From positions 124,001 to 188,000 of the forward strand of contig NZ_NETJ01000005.1 of assembly GCF_002128405.1 (NCBI RefSeq): 64,000 bases of DNA, written 5' to 3'. The notes under the pieces were generated by a model. That model had not been told where the DNA came from, ran no database searches, and saw nothing but the letters and a program-made list of their open reading frames with translations. The position numbers and the translations under genes are program-made. This document shows, in pieces, positions 35,934 through 46,363 of this stretch. The number at the start of each line of letters is the position of its first letter. Positions within the stretch are counted from its first letter, which is position 1. The stretch comes from Gottfriedia solisilvae (GTDB taxonomy: Bacteria; Bacillota; Bacilli; Bacillales; Bacillaceae_G).

Positions 35934-36134
35934 TGAAATCTCTCTTTTCTTGGAGTGATCGAAAAACTGGAATTCTTTTCATTCGCAGAGAGGGTTGATA
36001 AACTAACAAAGGATTTGGTATTCACTCCAGTATGCAGAACGATGTATTCTAGCTGTGCATTTGCTTATAGTAAATAACGATCTCTTAGAAAAGAACCTGC
36101 GTTTTTGATATGATTATAAACGGATTTAAAATTG

Positions 36135-36225
36135 GTGCAAAAATTTACAGTTTATCTTTTTGCACTGCAAAGATTATATGCATATTCTAATGTAATTTGC
36201 ACTTTAAGGCAAAAAAAATTTGCGC
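36135..36225 (+). promoter_or_regulatory. Repeated TTTGCRC motifs, probable RocR upstream activating sites
   Basis: Four copies: GTGCAAAAA (36135-36143, inverted), TTTTTGCAC (36157-36165), TTTGCACTTTA (36196-36206) and TTTGCGCTTTA (36219-36229). The first two form an inverted repeat; the last two are direct repeats 23 bases apart. They lie 80-175 bases upstream of the sigma-54 promoter, where enhancer-binding activators act, and resemble the TGCAAAA-containing sites of RocR. Confidence 0.6.
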
Positions 36226-36229
36226 TTTA

Positions 36230-36243
36230 TGAAAACGTTAACA
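36230..36243. promoter_or_regulatory. cre site (CcpA-binding)
   Basis: TGAAAACGTTAACA matches the catabolite-responsive element consensus TGWNANCGNTNWCA at every fixed position. It lies between the putative activator sites and the sigma-54 promoter of rocD-rocG, in keeping with known glucose repression of rocG in B. subtilis. Confidence 0.75.
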
Positions 36244-36306
36244 GTTTTATGATGGAAAAAACATCTAAATGAGTACATTTTGTGAATTTTGAAGTTTTAG
36301 ACATAA

Positions 36307-36324
36307 TTGGCATGGAAATTGCTA
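36307..36324 (+). promoter_or_regulatory. Sigma-54 (SigL) promoter of rocD-rocG
   Basis: TTGGCATGGAAATTGCTA: the -24 GG and -12 GC are separated by exactly 10 bases, matching TTGGCA-N6-TTGCW. It lies 50 bases before the rocD start and divergent from the sigma-54 activator gene. Confidence 0.88.
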
Positions 36325-36374
36325 AATAATTAAGTAAGACACTAAAATTAATAAGAAATAATGGAGGAAAACAT

Positions 36375-37586
36375 ATGACAACTTACTCACAAAAAATAAT
36401 TGATCAAACAAATCAATTCGGCGCAAATAACTATCATCCACTACCAGTAGTTATCTCTAAAGCAGAAGGTATTTGGGTAACAGATCCAGAGGGTAATAAA
36501 TATTTAGATATGTTAAGTGCTTACTCGTCTGTAAACCAAGGGCATCGTCACCCTAAAATTATCCAAGCTTTAAAAGATCAAGCTGATAAAGTTACATTAA
36601 CTTCTCGTGCTTTCTATAGTGAAAACATGGGTGAGTGGTATGAAAAGGTTGCAAAGGTAACAAACAAAGAAATGATTTTACCTATGAATACTGGTGCAGA
36701 AGCTGTAGAAACTGCATTAAAAGCTGCTAGAAGATGGGCATATGATGTAAAGGGTGTTGAAGAAAACCAAGCAGAAATTATTGCTTGTATTGGAAACTTC
36801 CATGGTCGTACTTTAGCTGCAGTATCATTATCATCTGAAAAAGATTACCAACGTGGCTTTGGCCCATTCTTACCAGGAGTTAAGTTAATTCCTTACGGTG
36901 ATATTGAAGCATTGAAAGCAGCAATTACACCAAATACTGCTGCACTATTAATTGAACCAATTCAAGGTGAAGCTGGAATTAACATTCCTAGAGATGGATT
37001 CTTACGTGAAGTTTCTGAAGTTTGTAAAAAAGAAAATGTATTATTCATTGCTGATGAAATTCAAACAGGTTTATGCCGTACTGGTAAAACTTTTGCATGT
37101 GATTGGGAAGAAGTTATTCCAGATATGTACATTTTAGGTAAAGCACTTGGAGGCGGTGTATTCCCAATTTCATGTGTGGCTGCTGATCGTTCAATCTTAG
37201 GTGTATTTGAACCAGGATCTCACGGTTCTACGTTTGGTGGAAATCCATTAGCTTGTGCAGTTTCTGTAGCAGCTTTAAACGTTCTAGAAGAAGAAAAATT
37301 AGCAGAACGTTCAAATGAGCTTGGAAATTACTTTATGGAAAAATTAAAAGAAATAGATCATCCTCATATTAAAGAAGTAAGAGGACGTGGATTATTTATT
37401 GGTGTTGAACTTCATGTGCCAGCACGTGTTTATTGTGAAGCATTGAAAAAACAAGGCTTATTATGTAAAGAAACACATGATACAGTTATTCGTTTTGCAC
37501 CACCATTAATTATTTCAAAAGAAGATTTAGACTGGTCAATTCAACAAATTAACGAAGTATTTAGCCAATATAAAGCCACTGTATAA
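36375..37586 (+). CDS. rocD: Ornithine aminotransferase
   Basis: 403 residues, class III PLP aminotransferase. [47 protein letters not shown] is the OAT N-terminus, with [27 protein letters not shown] and the PLP lysine in LGKALGGG. It converts ornithine and 2-oxoglutarate to glutamate-semialdehyde and glutamate in arginine degradation. TGGAGGA precedes the ATG. Transcribed from the sigma-54 promoter at 36307, followed after 14 bases by rocG. Confidence 0.94.
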   Translation: MTTYSQKIIDQTNQFGANNYHPLPVVISKAEGIWVTDPEGNKYLDMLSAYSSVNQGHRHPKIIQALKDQADKVTLTSRAFYSENMGEWYEKVAKVTNKEMILPMNTGAEAVETALKAARRWAYDVKGVEENQAEIIACIGNFHGRTLAAVSLSSEKDYQRGFGPFLPGVKLIPYGDIEALKAAITPNTAALLIEPIQGEAGINIPRDGFLREVSEVCKKENVLFIADEIQTGLCRTGKTFACDWEEVIPDMYILGKALGGGVFPISCVAADRSILGVFEPGSHGSTFGGNPLACAVSVAALNVLEEEKLAERSNELGNYFMEKLKEIDHPHIKEVRGRGLFIGVELHVPARVYCEALKKQGLLCKETHDTVIRFAPPLIISKEDLDWSIQQINEVFSQYKATV

Positions 37587-37600
37587 ATGGAGCGAGAACA

Positions 37601-38899
37601 ATGACAACTATTATCCCAGGAAATGAAAAAGAATTAGAAATTCAAAAGAAAATCAAAGAAGAAGGCAGAGAGTTAATTGAGTCTACTCAAGAAGTAATTT
37701 CTGAAGCACTTCATAAACTTGGTTATTCAAAGGAACTTTATGAATTATTAAAAGAACCTTTACGATTTTTAACAGTTCAAATTCCAGTGCGAATGGATGA
37801 TGGCTCAGTGAAGATTTTCACTGGCTATCGTTCACAACATAATGATGCTGTAGGTCCTACAAAAGGTGGAATTCGTTTCCATCCAGAGGTAAATGAGGAT
37901 GAAGTTAAAGCTTTATCAATGTGGATGAGCTTAAAATGTGGAATTGTTGATTTACCTTATGGTGGTGGAAAAGGTGGCATTATTTGTGATCCACGAAAAA
38001 TGTCATTATATGAACTTGAGAGATTAAGTCGTGGATATGTTCGTGCAGTAAGTCAAATCGTTGGTCCAACGAAAGATATTCCTGCTCCGGATGTTTACAC
38101 AAATCCTCAAATCATGGCATGGATGATGGATGAATATAGTAGAATTCAAGAGTTTGATTCACCTGGATTTATTACTGGTAAACCACTTGTGTTAGGTGGT
38201 TCAGCGGGACGTGAAGCTGCTACAGCTCAAGGTGTAACAATCTGTATCGAAGAAGCTGCTAAACGTAAAGGTATTGAATTAAAGGGTGCTAGTGTCATTA
38301 TTCAAGGATTCGGAAATGCGGGAAGCTTTTTAGCGAAATTTATGATTGAAGCTGGTGCAAAGGTAGTTGGAATTTCAGATGCACTTGGCGCATTGTATGA
38401 TCCAAATGGTTTAGATATTGAGTATTTATTAGATAGAAGAGATAGCTTCGGAACAGTTACAAACTTATTTACAAATGTTATATCAAATAAGGAATTACTT
38501 GAGAAACCTTGTGATATTTTAGTACCGGCTGCAATTTCTAATCAAATTACAATTGATAATGCTCATAATATTCAAGCATCGATTGTAGTTGAAGCTGCAA
38601 ATGGTCCGACTACGTTAGAAGCTACTAAAATATTAACAGAGCGTGGAATTTTATTAGTTCCAGACGTACTAGCAAGTGCTGGTGGGGTATCTGTTTCTTA
38701 TTTCGAGTGGGTTCAAAACAATCAAGGCTATTACTGGTCAGAAGAAGAAGTAGCAGAAAAGTTACGTGATAAGATGGTTCGTTCATTTGATAGTGTTTAC
38801 CAAACTTCAGTAAATCGTCAAGTAAATATGCGATTAGCGGCTTATATGGTTGGTATTCGTAAAATGGCGGAAGCTTCTCGTTTCCGTGGCTGGGTTTAA
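37601..38899 (+). CDS. rocG: Glutamate dehydrogenase, catabolic NAD-type
   Basis: 432 residues. Glu/Leu/Phe/Val dehydrogenase signature [10 protein letters not shown] (catalytic lysine region), [19 protein letters not shown] and the nucleotide-binding [11 protein letters not shown]. It deaminates glutamate to 2-oxoglutarate, completing use of arginine carbon. In B. subtilis rocG is a separate transcript with an enhancer downstream; here it is directly behind rocD, so both would share the sigma-54 promoter and cre site. GGAGCGAG precedes the ATG at 37601. Confidence 0.92.
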   Translation: MTTIIPGNEKELEIQKKIKEEGRELIESTQEVISEALHKLGYSKELYELLKEPLRFLTVQIPVRMDDGSVKIFTGYRSQHNDAVGPTKGGIRFHPEVNEDEVKALSMWMSLKCGIVDLPYGGGKGGIICDPRKMSLYELERLSRGYVRAVSQIVGPTKDIPAPDVYTNPQIMAWMMDEYSRIQEFDSPGFITGKPLVLGGSAGREAATAQGVTICIEEAAKRKGIELKGASVIIQGFGNAGSFLAKFMIEAGAKVVGISDALGALYDPNGLDIEYLLDRRDSFGTVTNLFTNVISNKELLEKPCDILVPAAISNQITIDNAHNIQASIVVEAANGPTTLEATKILTERGILLVPDVLASAGGVSVSYFEWVQNNQGYYWSEEEVAEKLRDKMVRSFDSVYQTSVNRQVNMRLAAYMVGIRKMAEASRFRGWV

Positions 38900-38910
38900 T
38901 CTTAATTTAT

Positions 38911-38940
38911 GCTCCAGATGGAAATATTTCATCTGGGGCA
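38911..38940 (+). terminator. Hairpin after rocG (weak terminator)
   Basis: GCTCCAGATG / CATCTGGGGC is a strong stem with a 9-base loop but is followed by ACTTATTATC, not a T run. It may slow or partly stop transcription or protect the rocDG mRNA end. Confidence 0.5.
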
Positions 38941-39191
38941 CTTATTATCTTAATCTATCAAAGTTTGACACAATTTAAAAAATATGAAAAAATATATTTT
39001 TTAAATTGTAATATAATTTAGAAAGAAAAATAATGTATACGCTTTCAACTGTTGTGTGAAAAAATTCGATAGAGTACTTCATAGAATAGAGTCAACTTGC
39101 TTCTATCCAATATGAGAGGAAAAATATATCCACTTCTATCAGAATATTTCAATAAATGGAAACAATTTATCAGTCAAGGGAGGTATTTTTC

Positions 39192-40598
39192 ATGTTCCAA
39201 CAAGAACAGGGGTTAAAAAAAGAGCTAAAAAGTAGACATTTGTTTATGATTGCGCTTGGGGGAATTATTGGTACAGGTTTATTTATGGGATCTGGCTTAA
39301 CAATTAGTGAAGCAGGGCCAGGTGGTGCAATCGTTGCCTATTTAGTAGGTGGACTAGTAATGTATTTAACAATGCTATGTCTTGGAGAGCTTGCTGTAAG
39401 ATTACCTGATGCAGGATCTTATCAAACATATGCTACTAAATATGTATCACCATCAACTGGTTATGTTGTAGGTTGGATGTCATGGTTAAACTGGTCAGTG
39501 ACCATTGGTTTAGAATTAATTACAGTGAGTATGTTAATGAAGAGATGGTTCCCAGATGTATCTACATGGATATGGTGTGTAGTGTTTGGTGTACTATTAT
39601 TTGCAGTTAATGCATTATCTACTAAAAGTTTCGCTGAAGTAGAGTTTTGGTTTGCTAGTATTAAAGTAGTTACAATCGTTGTATTTATTATTTTAGGTGC
39701 GGCTGTAATGTTTGGTATTGTATCTGTAGAAGGTACAAAGGCACCGATGCTTACAAACTTTACTGACCACGGTGGTTTATTCCCGAATGGGATCTTAGCA
39801 ATTATTGTTACGATGGTTGCAGTTAACTTTTCGTTCCAAGGAAGTGAACTAGTAGGTATTGCAGCTGGTGAAAGTGAAGACCCAGCAAAAGCAGTACCTA
39901 AGGCTATTAATAATACTGTTTGGAGAATTCTAGTATTCTATATTTTATCAATGTTCGTTTTAGCAGGTTTATTCCCATGGGAAAAAGCTGGTTTAGTAGA
40001 CAGCCCGTTTGTTGTTGTATTTGATAATATCGGCATTCCATATGCTGCAGATATTATGAACTTTGTTATTATCACAGCGGTATTATCTGTTGCAAACTCA
40101 GGATTATATGCAACTTCACGTATGATGTATTCAATGGCTCAAAAAGGGATGGTTAGTCCGGCGTTAGGTAAATTAAATAAAAAAGGTGTACCTTTAAACG
40201 CATTAATTTTCAGTATGATATTTGGATGTTTATCTCTATTATGTGGAATTTTTGCAGAGGATACAGTTTATTTATGGTTATTATCAATTGCTGGATTCGG
40301 AGCAGTGTTCATCTGGGCTAGCATTGCTTTATCAAATCTTTTAGGTAGAAAAAAATATATTCAAGAAGGTGGAAAAGTAGAGGATTTAAAATATAAAACT
40401 CCACTTTATCCATTGGTACCAATTGTTGCTTTAGTACTTAACGTCGCTGTAATGGTCAGCTTGGCGTTTATTCCTGAACAACGCATTGCTTTATACTGTG
40501 GTATACCGTTTATGATTATTTGTTTAATCTATTATCATTTTTCGGCAAAGAACAAAATTGAGAAGTTTGAACTTGAAGAAAATAAAAAGATTAGTTAA
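39192..40598 (+). CDS. Amino acid permease, RocE/RocC-like (APC family)
   Basis: 468 residues from the ATG at 39192 (GGGAGG 8 bases upstream; the longer frame from 39156 lacks one). Twelve membrane segments; GLKKELKSRHLFMIALGGIIGTGLFMGSG, EAGPGGAIVAYLVGG, FQGSELVGIAAGESEDPAKAVPKAI, typical of arginine/ornithine permeases of the APC superfamily. Placed just after rocD-rocG, it probably imports arginine or ornithine (inference). No -24/-12 motif seen in the 290-base gap before it. Confidence 0.85.
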   Translation: MFQQEQGLKKELKSRHLFMIALGGIIGTGLFMGSGLTISEAGPGGAIVAYLVGGLVMYLTMLCLGELAVRLPDAGSYQTYATKYVSPSTGYVVGWMSWLNWSVTIGLELITVSMLMKRWFPDVSTWIWCVVFGVLLFAVNALSTKSFAEVEFWFASIKVVTIVVFIILGAAVMFGIVSVEGTKAPMLTNFTDHGGLFPNGILAIIVTMVAVNFSFQGSELVGIAAGESEDPAKAVPKAINNTVWRILVFYILSMFVLAGLFPWEKAGLVDSPFVVVFDNIGIPYAADIMNFVIITAVLSVANSGLYATSRMMYSMAQKGMVSPALGKLNKKGVPLNALIFSMIFGCLSLLCGIFAEDTVYLWLLSIAGFGAVFIWASIALSNLLGRKKYIQEGGKVEDLKYKTPLYPLVPIVALVLNVAVMVSLAFIPEQRIALYCGIPFMIICLIYYHFSAKNKIEKFELEENKKIS

Positions 40599-40622
40599 TT
40601 TTCAATCAGTCTGACCACTAAA

Positions 40623-40657
40623 AAAGGAAGAGTAGCTCTAAGCGACTCTTCCTTTCT
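40623..40657. terminator. Bidirectional terminator
   Basis: AAAGGAAGAGT-AGC / GC-ACTCTTCCTTT with a 5-base loop between the permease and the convergent oligopeptide-binding gene. Confidence 0.85.
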
Positions 40658-40663
40658 TTATGC

Positions 40664-42448
40664 TTATTTATTTTTTTCTGATTCTTCACTTGTTACAGTG
40701 ATTTCATGTAAATGACCTTGGAAGCCTTGACCAGGAGTAATATCATAACCTTTCACTCGGTTGTTTACTCCATCTAATCCAAAGCGGAATAGAGTAGGGA
40801 TTAATGGTACTTCTTCACTTACAAGCTCTTGCCAGTTGTTATAAACCTCTTGACGGTGGTTTTCATCAAAAGAATCAGGAGAAATACCATCTTTTAATAG
40901 TTGATCATTTTCATCATTTACCCAACGAACATAGTTAAATGGTGCATTTTTAGACCAAATTCCAGATGGATCTGGGTCAGAACCAGTTCCCCAAGCTGCT
41001 GCGAATACTTCGATTTTTGGATCATCTTTTTCAACCATTTCATAGAATGAGTTGAATTCATGTAAACGTCCATCTAATAATTGAACATCTAAACCAACAT
41101 CTTTCCAAGCTTGTAGGTAGAATTGTGCTAATGGTTCCGCGATATCGCCACCACTCATAGATGCAAAGTTAATTTTGAACTCTTTACCATTTGGATCTTC
41201 ACGTAATCCGTCTCCAGTTACATCTTTGTAGCCAGCTTCATCAAGTAAAGATTTTGCTTTCTTAGGATCATATTCATAACCTTTAAGGTTTTTATCAAAG
41301 TATTTCGGGAATGAAGGTGGAATAACAGATGTTGCAGGGAATCTTAGCCCTTTATAAAGTTTTTCACCTACTGATTTGTTATCAAGTGCATAAGCCATTG
41401 CTTTACGTAAACGTTTATCAGCGAATTTTGGATTATCCATTACGTTTACACCGTTTTTCGCGTCATAATGACCTAATTTAAATCCAATATAAGAGTAAGA
41501 TAACTCAGTTCTACCTAGTAACTGAATATTTTTTAATGATTTTGCTTTATCATATTGATCAGCAGAAACTGAAGCAATATCAATATCACCATTTTCTAAT
41601 GACGCAGTTGCAATCGTAGGGTTAACTACTTTTAATAGTACGCCATCTAATTTTGGTGCACCATTCCAATAGTCTTTAAATGCTTCGAACTCAACAGCTT
41701 CACCTGGTGTGATTTTCTTAATTTTGAAAGGACCAAATCCGATTGGTTCTTTACGAATTTGTTTAGATTCTACTAATTTATCGATTGCCACATCGCCTAG
41801 ATATTTTTTAGGAAGTGGGTAAGTCCATAAACCAGTTAGTACTGATGGATTTGCTTCCTTAAACGTGATTGAAATCGTTTGTGGATCGATTACTTTAACA
41901 CCAGAAATATTTTTTGCTTTTCCTGTGTGATATTCTTCCATACCTTCAATCATTGACATTTGTGTATCGTAACGTACACCAGTGTATTTAGGGCTACCAA
42001 TTACTAGGTAAGCATATTCTAAATCTTCTGCAGTTACTGGATTACCATCATGCCATTTTACATTATCTTTAATTTTTAAAGTGATTACTTTTTTATCTTC
42101 ACTTAATTCGTATGTAGCTGCACCATCTTGATCATATACATAGTTTTCATCTGTTGAAAGTAGCGCTTCATCAAAGAACTGTAATACTTCAGAGTCTGGT
42201 TGACCTTCATAAAATACAGTATTTAAAATACCTTCAAATGGTGTATCAGAAATTAGACCATACTTTAACACACCACCAGCAACTGCTTCTTTATCATTTT
42301 TTACTTTTACAGGAAACGCAGATGTTTCTACTTTTTCAGTAGGTTTAGCTGATGTTGGCTTATCGTCTCCACCTTTACAAGCTGAAAGAATTAACATAGA
42401 AACAGCCATTGCACTTAATACTTTTGAAAAGCTTTTTACATTTTTCAT
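40664..42448 (-). CDS. Oligopeptide-binding lipoprotein (AppA/OppA-like)
   Basis: 594 residues. Lipoprotein signal peptide with lipobox LSAC near residues 21-24. SBP_bac_5 features: VITLKIKDNVKWHDGNPVTAEDLEYAYLVI and FAAAWGTGSDPDP. At about 590 residues and with YDAKNGVN...DKRLRKAMAYALD it matches the AppA branch. Last gene of the ABC operon D-F-B-C-A, 24 bases after the AppC-like permease. It delivers peptides to the adjacent permeases. Confidence 0.88.
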   Translation of the reverse strand: MKNVKSFSKVLSAMAVSMLILSACKGGDDKPTSAKPTEKVETSAFPVKVKNDKEAVAGGVLKYGLISDTPFEGILNTVFYEGQPDSEVLQFFDEALLSTDENYVYDQDGAATYELSEDKKVITLKIKDNVKWHDGNPVTAEDLEYAYLVIGSPKYTGVRYDTQMSMIEGMEEYHTGKAKNISGVKVIDPQTISITFKEANPSVLTGLWTYPLPKKYLGDVAIDKLVESKQIRKEPIGFGPFKIKKITPGEAVEFEAFKDYWNGAPKLDGVLLKVVNPTIATASLENGDIDIASVSADQYDKAKSLKNIQLLGRTELSYSYIGFKLGHYDAKNGVNVMDNPKFADKRLRKAMAYALDNKSVGEKLYKGLRFPATSVIPPSFPKYFDKNLKGYEYDPKKAKSLLDEAGYKDVTGDGLREDPNGKEFKINFASMSGGDIAEPLAQFYLQAWKDVGLDVQLLDGRLHEFNSFYEMVEKDDPKIEVFAAAWGTGSDPDPSGIWSKNAPFNYVRWVNDENDQLLKDGISPDSFDENHRQEVYNNWQELVSEEVPLIPTLFRFGLDGVNNRVKGYDITPGQGFQGHLHEITVTSEESEKNK

Positions 42449-42471
42449 ACTTTCACTCTCCTTAAAGTTGT

Positions 42472-43377
42472 TTAACCTCTTCTTTGCCTTGCATCAGCTG
42501 CACGCTTTAGCGCTTCACCGATAAAATTTATACTTAGCATGAGCACTAAAATCATGCCCGATGCAGGTAACCAAATCCACCATTTATTCTGTAGAACATC
42601 TGGGTTTGTTGCATATGCAACGAGTGTACCTAAGCTTGGAGTGCTTTCAGGTAATCCGAATCCTAAGAATGTAAGACCAGATTCGATCCCGATATTTCCA
42701 GCTAAGTTTAGGGTAAATGCTACAATAATCAGTGAGCTTACATTTGGTAAAAGATGAGTTAATATGATTTTCCAGTTAGGTGTTCCAAGAGCTTTTGCTG
42801 CTGCAATGTAATCCAATTCACTTTCAGACAATACTTTTGAGCGAATCAGCCTTGCTTTACCTGTCCATAAGAAAATACTCATAATTAACACGAAATTAGG
42901 AATCGTAAATTTTGGTACTACAGTTACAAATACTATGATTAACATTAATGTTGGCAGAGATAGGATAAAGTCGATGATGCGCATGACAATACCATCAACC
43001 AAACCACCAAAGTAGCCAGCTATTAATCCTAATGATAAACCTAGAATATTCGTAATGATTGTGATAAATAAACCGATTGTAAAAGAGTTTTTCGTCCCAA
43101 TAATTAATTGTCCAAATACGTCACGTCCGCCATAATCAGTACCAAGCCAATGTAGTGAAGAAGGCGGTTGATAGATTGATAGGAAGTCAACCTTCGTAAT
43201 TTGGTCTTGATCTAAAATAAGCGATGCACCGTAAACAGTAATTAGGATTAGACTCAAAATAATTAGTGACGCTAATGCCATTCGGTCACGTTTGAACTCT
43301 GACCAGATTACACTAAAGCCAGAGGGACTTTTTGATTTGTCTATTAGTTGTTTTTGATTTTCAAGTTTCAATTCCAT
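42472..43377 (-). CDS. Oligopeptide ABC transporter permease (AppC/OppC-like)
   Basis: 301 residues from the ATG at 43377, whose AAGGTAGG ribosome site overlaps the stop of the preceding permease gene. Six membrane segments, the OppC N-terminal domain (FSVIWSEFKRDRMALASLI) and the EAA loop SELDYIAAAKALGTPNWKIILTHLLPN that docks with the ATPase. Confidence 0.9.
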   Translation of the reverse strand: MELKLENQKQLIDKSKSPSGFSVIWSEFKRDRMALASLIILSLILITVYGASLILDQDQITKVDFLSIYQPPSSLHWLGTDYGGRDVFGQLIIGTKNSFTIGLFITIITNILGLSLGLIAGYFGGLVDGIVMRIIDFILSLPTLMLIIVFVTVVPKFTIPNFVLIMSIFLWTGKARLIRSKVLSESELDYIAAAKALGTPNWKIILTHLLPNVSSLIIVAFTLNLAGNIGIESGLTFLGFGLPESTPSLGTLVAYATNPDVLQNKWWIWLPASGMILVLMLSINFIGEALKRAADARQRRG

Positions 43378-43391
43378 TATTTTCACCTACC

Positions 43392-44357
43392 TTAATCGAT
43401 CCGAATACGAGGATCAACTATGCTTAATATGATGTCAGAAATCAATGTTCCAAATAATGTTGCTAAGCTTGTCATAAGTACAAGTGCATTAACAACTGTA
43501 AAATCGCGAAGCATCACGGATTTAATGAAGAGCTGTCCAATTCCTGGGTAACCAAAAATTGATTCTAAGAAGATAGATCCAGCTATTAAACCAGTAATCT
43601 CGTAACCTAAAAAAGCAGCGATTGGTAAAAATGAATTTCGTAGAATATGTCTTGAATATATCTTAGATTCAGGAACACCTTTTGACTTGGCTGTTCTAAC
43701 AAAGTCTTTGACCTTCGTATCTATAATTTCACTACGTAAATACTGTGAAATTCCAACAGTAGAGATTAGGGCACCGGCCATTGAAGGCAGGACAAGATGT
43801 TGAAGTTTACTCATATAATAAGCAAATGTTCCATTATCAATTTGCGGGTCAACACTACCGCCAGTAGGGAATAGATCTAAGTAAAAACCAAAAATAAATA
43901 ATATGATAAGTCCAAAGATAAATAATGGTGTTGCAAAACCAATATAGTTATACCCGGTGACGAGCTTATCGGCCCAGGTATCATTCCAACGACCACTTAT
44001 TATGCCGAGTGGGATCGCTAAAATATATGTAAGGATAAATACACATAGAGCAAGAAGTACAGTGTTACCAATTCGTTCTCCAATAACATCCGTTACAGCT
44101 AGTTTATGTGTGTAAGAGATTCCAAAATCACCTTTTACTACATTTTTTATCCAATTAACATATTGCACATGTACAGGATCATCTAATCCCATCTGCTTTC
44201 GAATCTCAGCGATACGTTCTGGAGATGCTTTTGGATCCAATTGTTTACCGGTAAGAGCATCACCTGGCATCGCTTTAGCGAGTGCAAAAATTAATATACT
44301 CAAAATAATCATTTGAGGAATCATAATGAGCACTCTGCGAAGTAAAAATTTCCACAT
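43392..44357 (-). CDS. Oligopeptide ABC transporter permease (AppB/OppB-like)
   Basis: 321 residues with six membrane segments. N-terminus FLLRRVLIMIPQMIILSILIFAL and GDFGISYTHKLAVTDVIGERI are typical of OppB/DppB; the EAA loop is VRTAKSKGVPESKIYSRHILRNSFLP. AAAGGAG precedes the ATG. Pairs with the AppC-like subunit to form the membrane channel. Confidence 0.9.
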   Translation of the reverse strand: MWKFLLRRVLIMIPQMIILSILIFALAKAMPGDALTGKQLDPKASPERIAEIRKQMGLDDPVHVQYVNWIKNVVKGDFGISYTHKLAVTDVIGERIGNTVLLALCVFILTYILAIPLGIISGRWNDTWADKLVTGYNYIGFATPLFIFGLIILFIFGFYLDLFPTGGSVDPQIDNGTFAYYMSKLQHLVLPSMAGALISTVGISQYLRSEIIDTKVKDFVRTAKSKGVPESKIYSRHILRNSFLPIAAFLGYEITGLIAGSIFLESIFGYPGIGQLFIKSVMLRDFTVVNALVLMTSLATLFGTLISDIILSIVDPRIRID

Positions 44358-44372
44358 ATAGCTTTCTCCTTT

Positions 44373-45299
44373 CTATGGAAGTGCTACTCGATGAGTATCA
44401 GATATTTGTTTTAAATCATAAGGACGACCATTTGCATCAAAGTAAGAAGAAGAGTTCTTTTCATATTCATTTCGAACTTCCTGTCTAGCATTAATTTTTT
44501 CTGCTCTTACTTCCGGGCGAATATCCGGAATAGCTGCAATCAGACGTCTTGTATAAATATGTTGTGGGTTAGATAAAATATCTTCCGTTGTTCCTTCTTC
44601 AACAAGCCTTCCACGATACATAACACCAATTCGATCACATAAATGACGAATAACGCCAAGGTCATGACCAATAAATAAATAAGTTAATTTGAATTCCTCT
44701 TGTAGGTCCTGTAAAAAGTTTAGTACTTGTGCTTGTACAGAAACATCAAGGGCCGAAACTGGCTCATCAGCAACAATTAATTTTGGTTGTAAAGTTAAAG
44801 CTCTAGCTATACCAATTCGTTGACGTTGTCCACCGGAAAACTCATGTGGATATTTGAAAAGCGCTTCTGGTGGTAATCCAACCTTTTGTAAATAGTAAAG
44901 TACTTTTTCTCGCTCTTCATCAGGCGATAGTTTTTCAAAGTTCCTTAATGGCTCTGCAACTAAATCTATGATTCTTTTCTTAGGATTTAATGAAGAGTAT
45001 GGATCCTGGAAGATCATTTGAATTTCTTTTCGAAATGCTCTCATTTGCTTCTTACTTAAAGAAATTAGATCATTTTGCTCGAATTCAATACTTCCGCCAG
45101 TTGCTTTTGTTAACTGTAAAATCGCCTTACCAGCAGTCGACTTACCACTACCAGATTCACCGATTAAACCATATGTTTCACCTTCTCGTAATTCAAATGA
45201 AATTCCATCGACAGCTCTAACATAATCAACAACTGTTCTGAAAACTCCACCACGTATTGGATAATGTACTTTTAAATCTTCAACCTTTAATAGAGACAT
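44373..45299 (-). CDS. Oligopeptide ABC transporter ATPase (AppF/OppF-like)
   Basis: 308 residues. Walker A GESGSGKST, signature FSGGQRQRIGIARAL, Walker B LIVADEPVSALDVS, H-loop GHDLGV, and the C-terminal oligopeptide/dipeptide ABC extension (IYTRRLIAAIPDI). Its start lies 20 bases inside the end of the AppD-like gene, with AGGAG 12 bases upstream of the ATG. Confidence 0.92.
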   Translation of the reverse strand: MSLLKVEDLKVHYPIRGGVFRTVVDYVRAVDGISFELREGETYGLIGESGSGKSTAGKAILQLTKATGGSIEFEQNDLISLSKKQMRAFRKEIQMIFQDPYSSLNPKKRIIDLVAEPLRNFEKLSPDEEREKVLYYLQKVGLPPEALFKYPHEFSGGQRQRIGIARALTLQPKLIVADEPVSALDVSVQAQVLNFLQDLQEEFKLTYLFIGHDLGVIRHLCDRIGVMYRGRLVEEGTTEDILSNPQHIYTRRLIAAIPDIRPEVRAEKINARQEVRNEYEKNSSSYFDANGRPYDLKQISDTHRVALP

Positions 45300-46305
45300 T
45301 TACAATCGGTGCTCCTTTCTCATTCTTGAAATGAAAATGCTTATAACAAGAACAACGGACATAATGGTTTGGTGTTACTTCATGTAAACCCGGCTGCTCC
45401 TCGTGAGCATAAGATTGAATCCACGGAATGCGGTGACTAAATCGGCAACCCGTTCTTGGTAATTTATCTAAAGGTGGGACAGTACCCTCGATAATATGTA
45501 GTCTTTGATTTTTTGAATGAGTAGTAGGTATAGAGTTTAATAGAGAACGAGTATATGGGTGTAAAGGTTGATTGAAAATTTCTTCAACTGTTCCCGTTTC
45601 AATAATCTGACCCGCATACATTACGGCTACTCGATCAGCGACCTCAGCAACAACACTTAAATCATGTGTGATCAAGATAATACCAAGTTTTGTTTCTTTT
45701 TGAATTTCTTTCAGTAAATCCAATATTTGTGCTTGAATCGTTACATCTAGCGCAGTTGTAGGCTCGTCCGCGATTATAAACGATGGATTGCAGGCAATCG
45801 CAATAGAAATCATAACCCTCTGCCTCATACCACCAGAGAGTTCATGTGGATATTGCTTATATGTAATTGAAGGCTTTGGAATTCCAACTTGAGCAAGTAA
45901 TTGTAAAGCACGTTCTTTTTTTTGTGAGGATGATAAGTTTGTATGGTAATCCAAATTTTCTTCAATTTGTTTACCGACTGTCATTAATGGATTAAGTGCA
46001 GTAAGAGGTTCTTGGAAAATCATTCCGATTTCTTTACCTCGAATTTTATTCATATTACTATCAGATAATGATAATAAGTTGCTTCCCTTATAATTGATGG
46101 AACCTTCCATCTTAGTACGTTTATTTTGATGAAGGCCTAAAATAGAAAGAGCTAAAGCACTTTTACCGCAGCCAGATTCACCAACAATTGCTAATATTTC
46201 ATTTTCGTGAACAGTTAACGAAACATCATCTACAGCTGGGTAATACTGATTACTTATACGAAATGATGTTGTTAAATGCTCAATTTCCAAAAGAGGTTTT
46301 GACAT
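45280..46305 (-). CDS. Oligopeptide ABC transporter ATPase (AppD/OppD-like)
   Basis: 341 residues from the ATG at 46305 (AAAGGAGA 7 bases upstream; the longer frame to 46362 overlaps the promoter). Walker A GESGCGKSAL, signature LSGGMRQRVMISIAIA, Walker B FIIADEPTTALDVT, H-loop THDLSV, then the OppD C-terminal region with CRFSHRIP and a pair of cysteines (RCSCYKH). First gene of the five-gene operon. Confidence 0.92.
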   Translation of the reverse strand: MSKPLLEIEHLTTSFRISNQYYPAVDDVSLTVHENEILAIVGESGCGKSALALSILGLHQNKRTKMEGSINYKGSNLLSLSDSNMNKIRGKEIGMIFQEPLTALNPLMTVGKQIEENLDYHTNLSSSQKKERALQLLAQVGIPKPSITYKQYPHELSGGMRQRVMISIAIACNPSFIIADEPTTALDVTIQAQILDLLKEIQKETKLGIILITHDLSVVAEVADRVAVMYAGQIIETGTVEEIFNQPLHPYTRSLLNSIPTTHSKNQRLHIIEGTVPPLDKLPRTGCRFSHRIPWIQSYAHEEQPGLHEVTPNHYVRCSCYKHFHFKNEKGAPIVNVSIKG

Positions 46306-46363
46306 TATTAGTCTCCTTTCGCGTAATTGTAAGGAAATTGTTAGTTTATTTAGAATTTTCATA

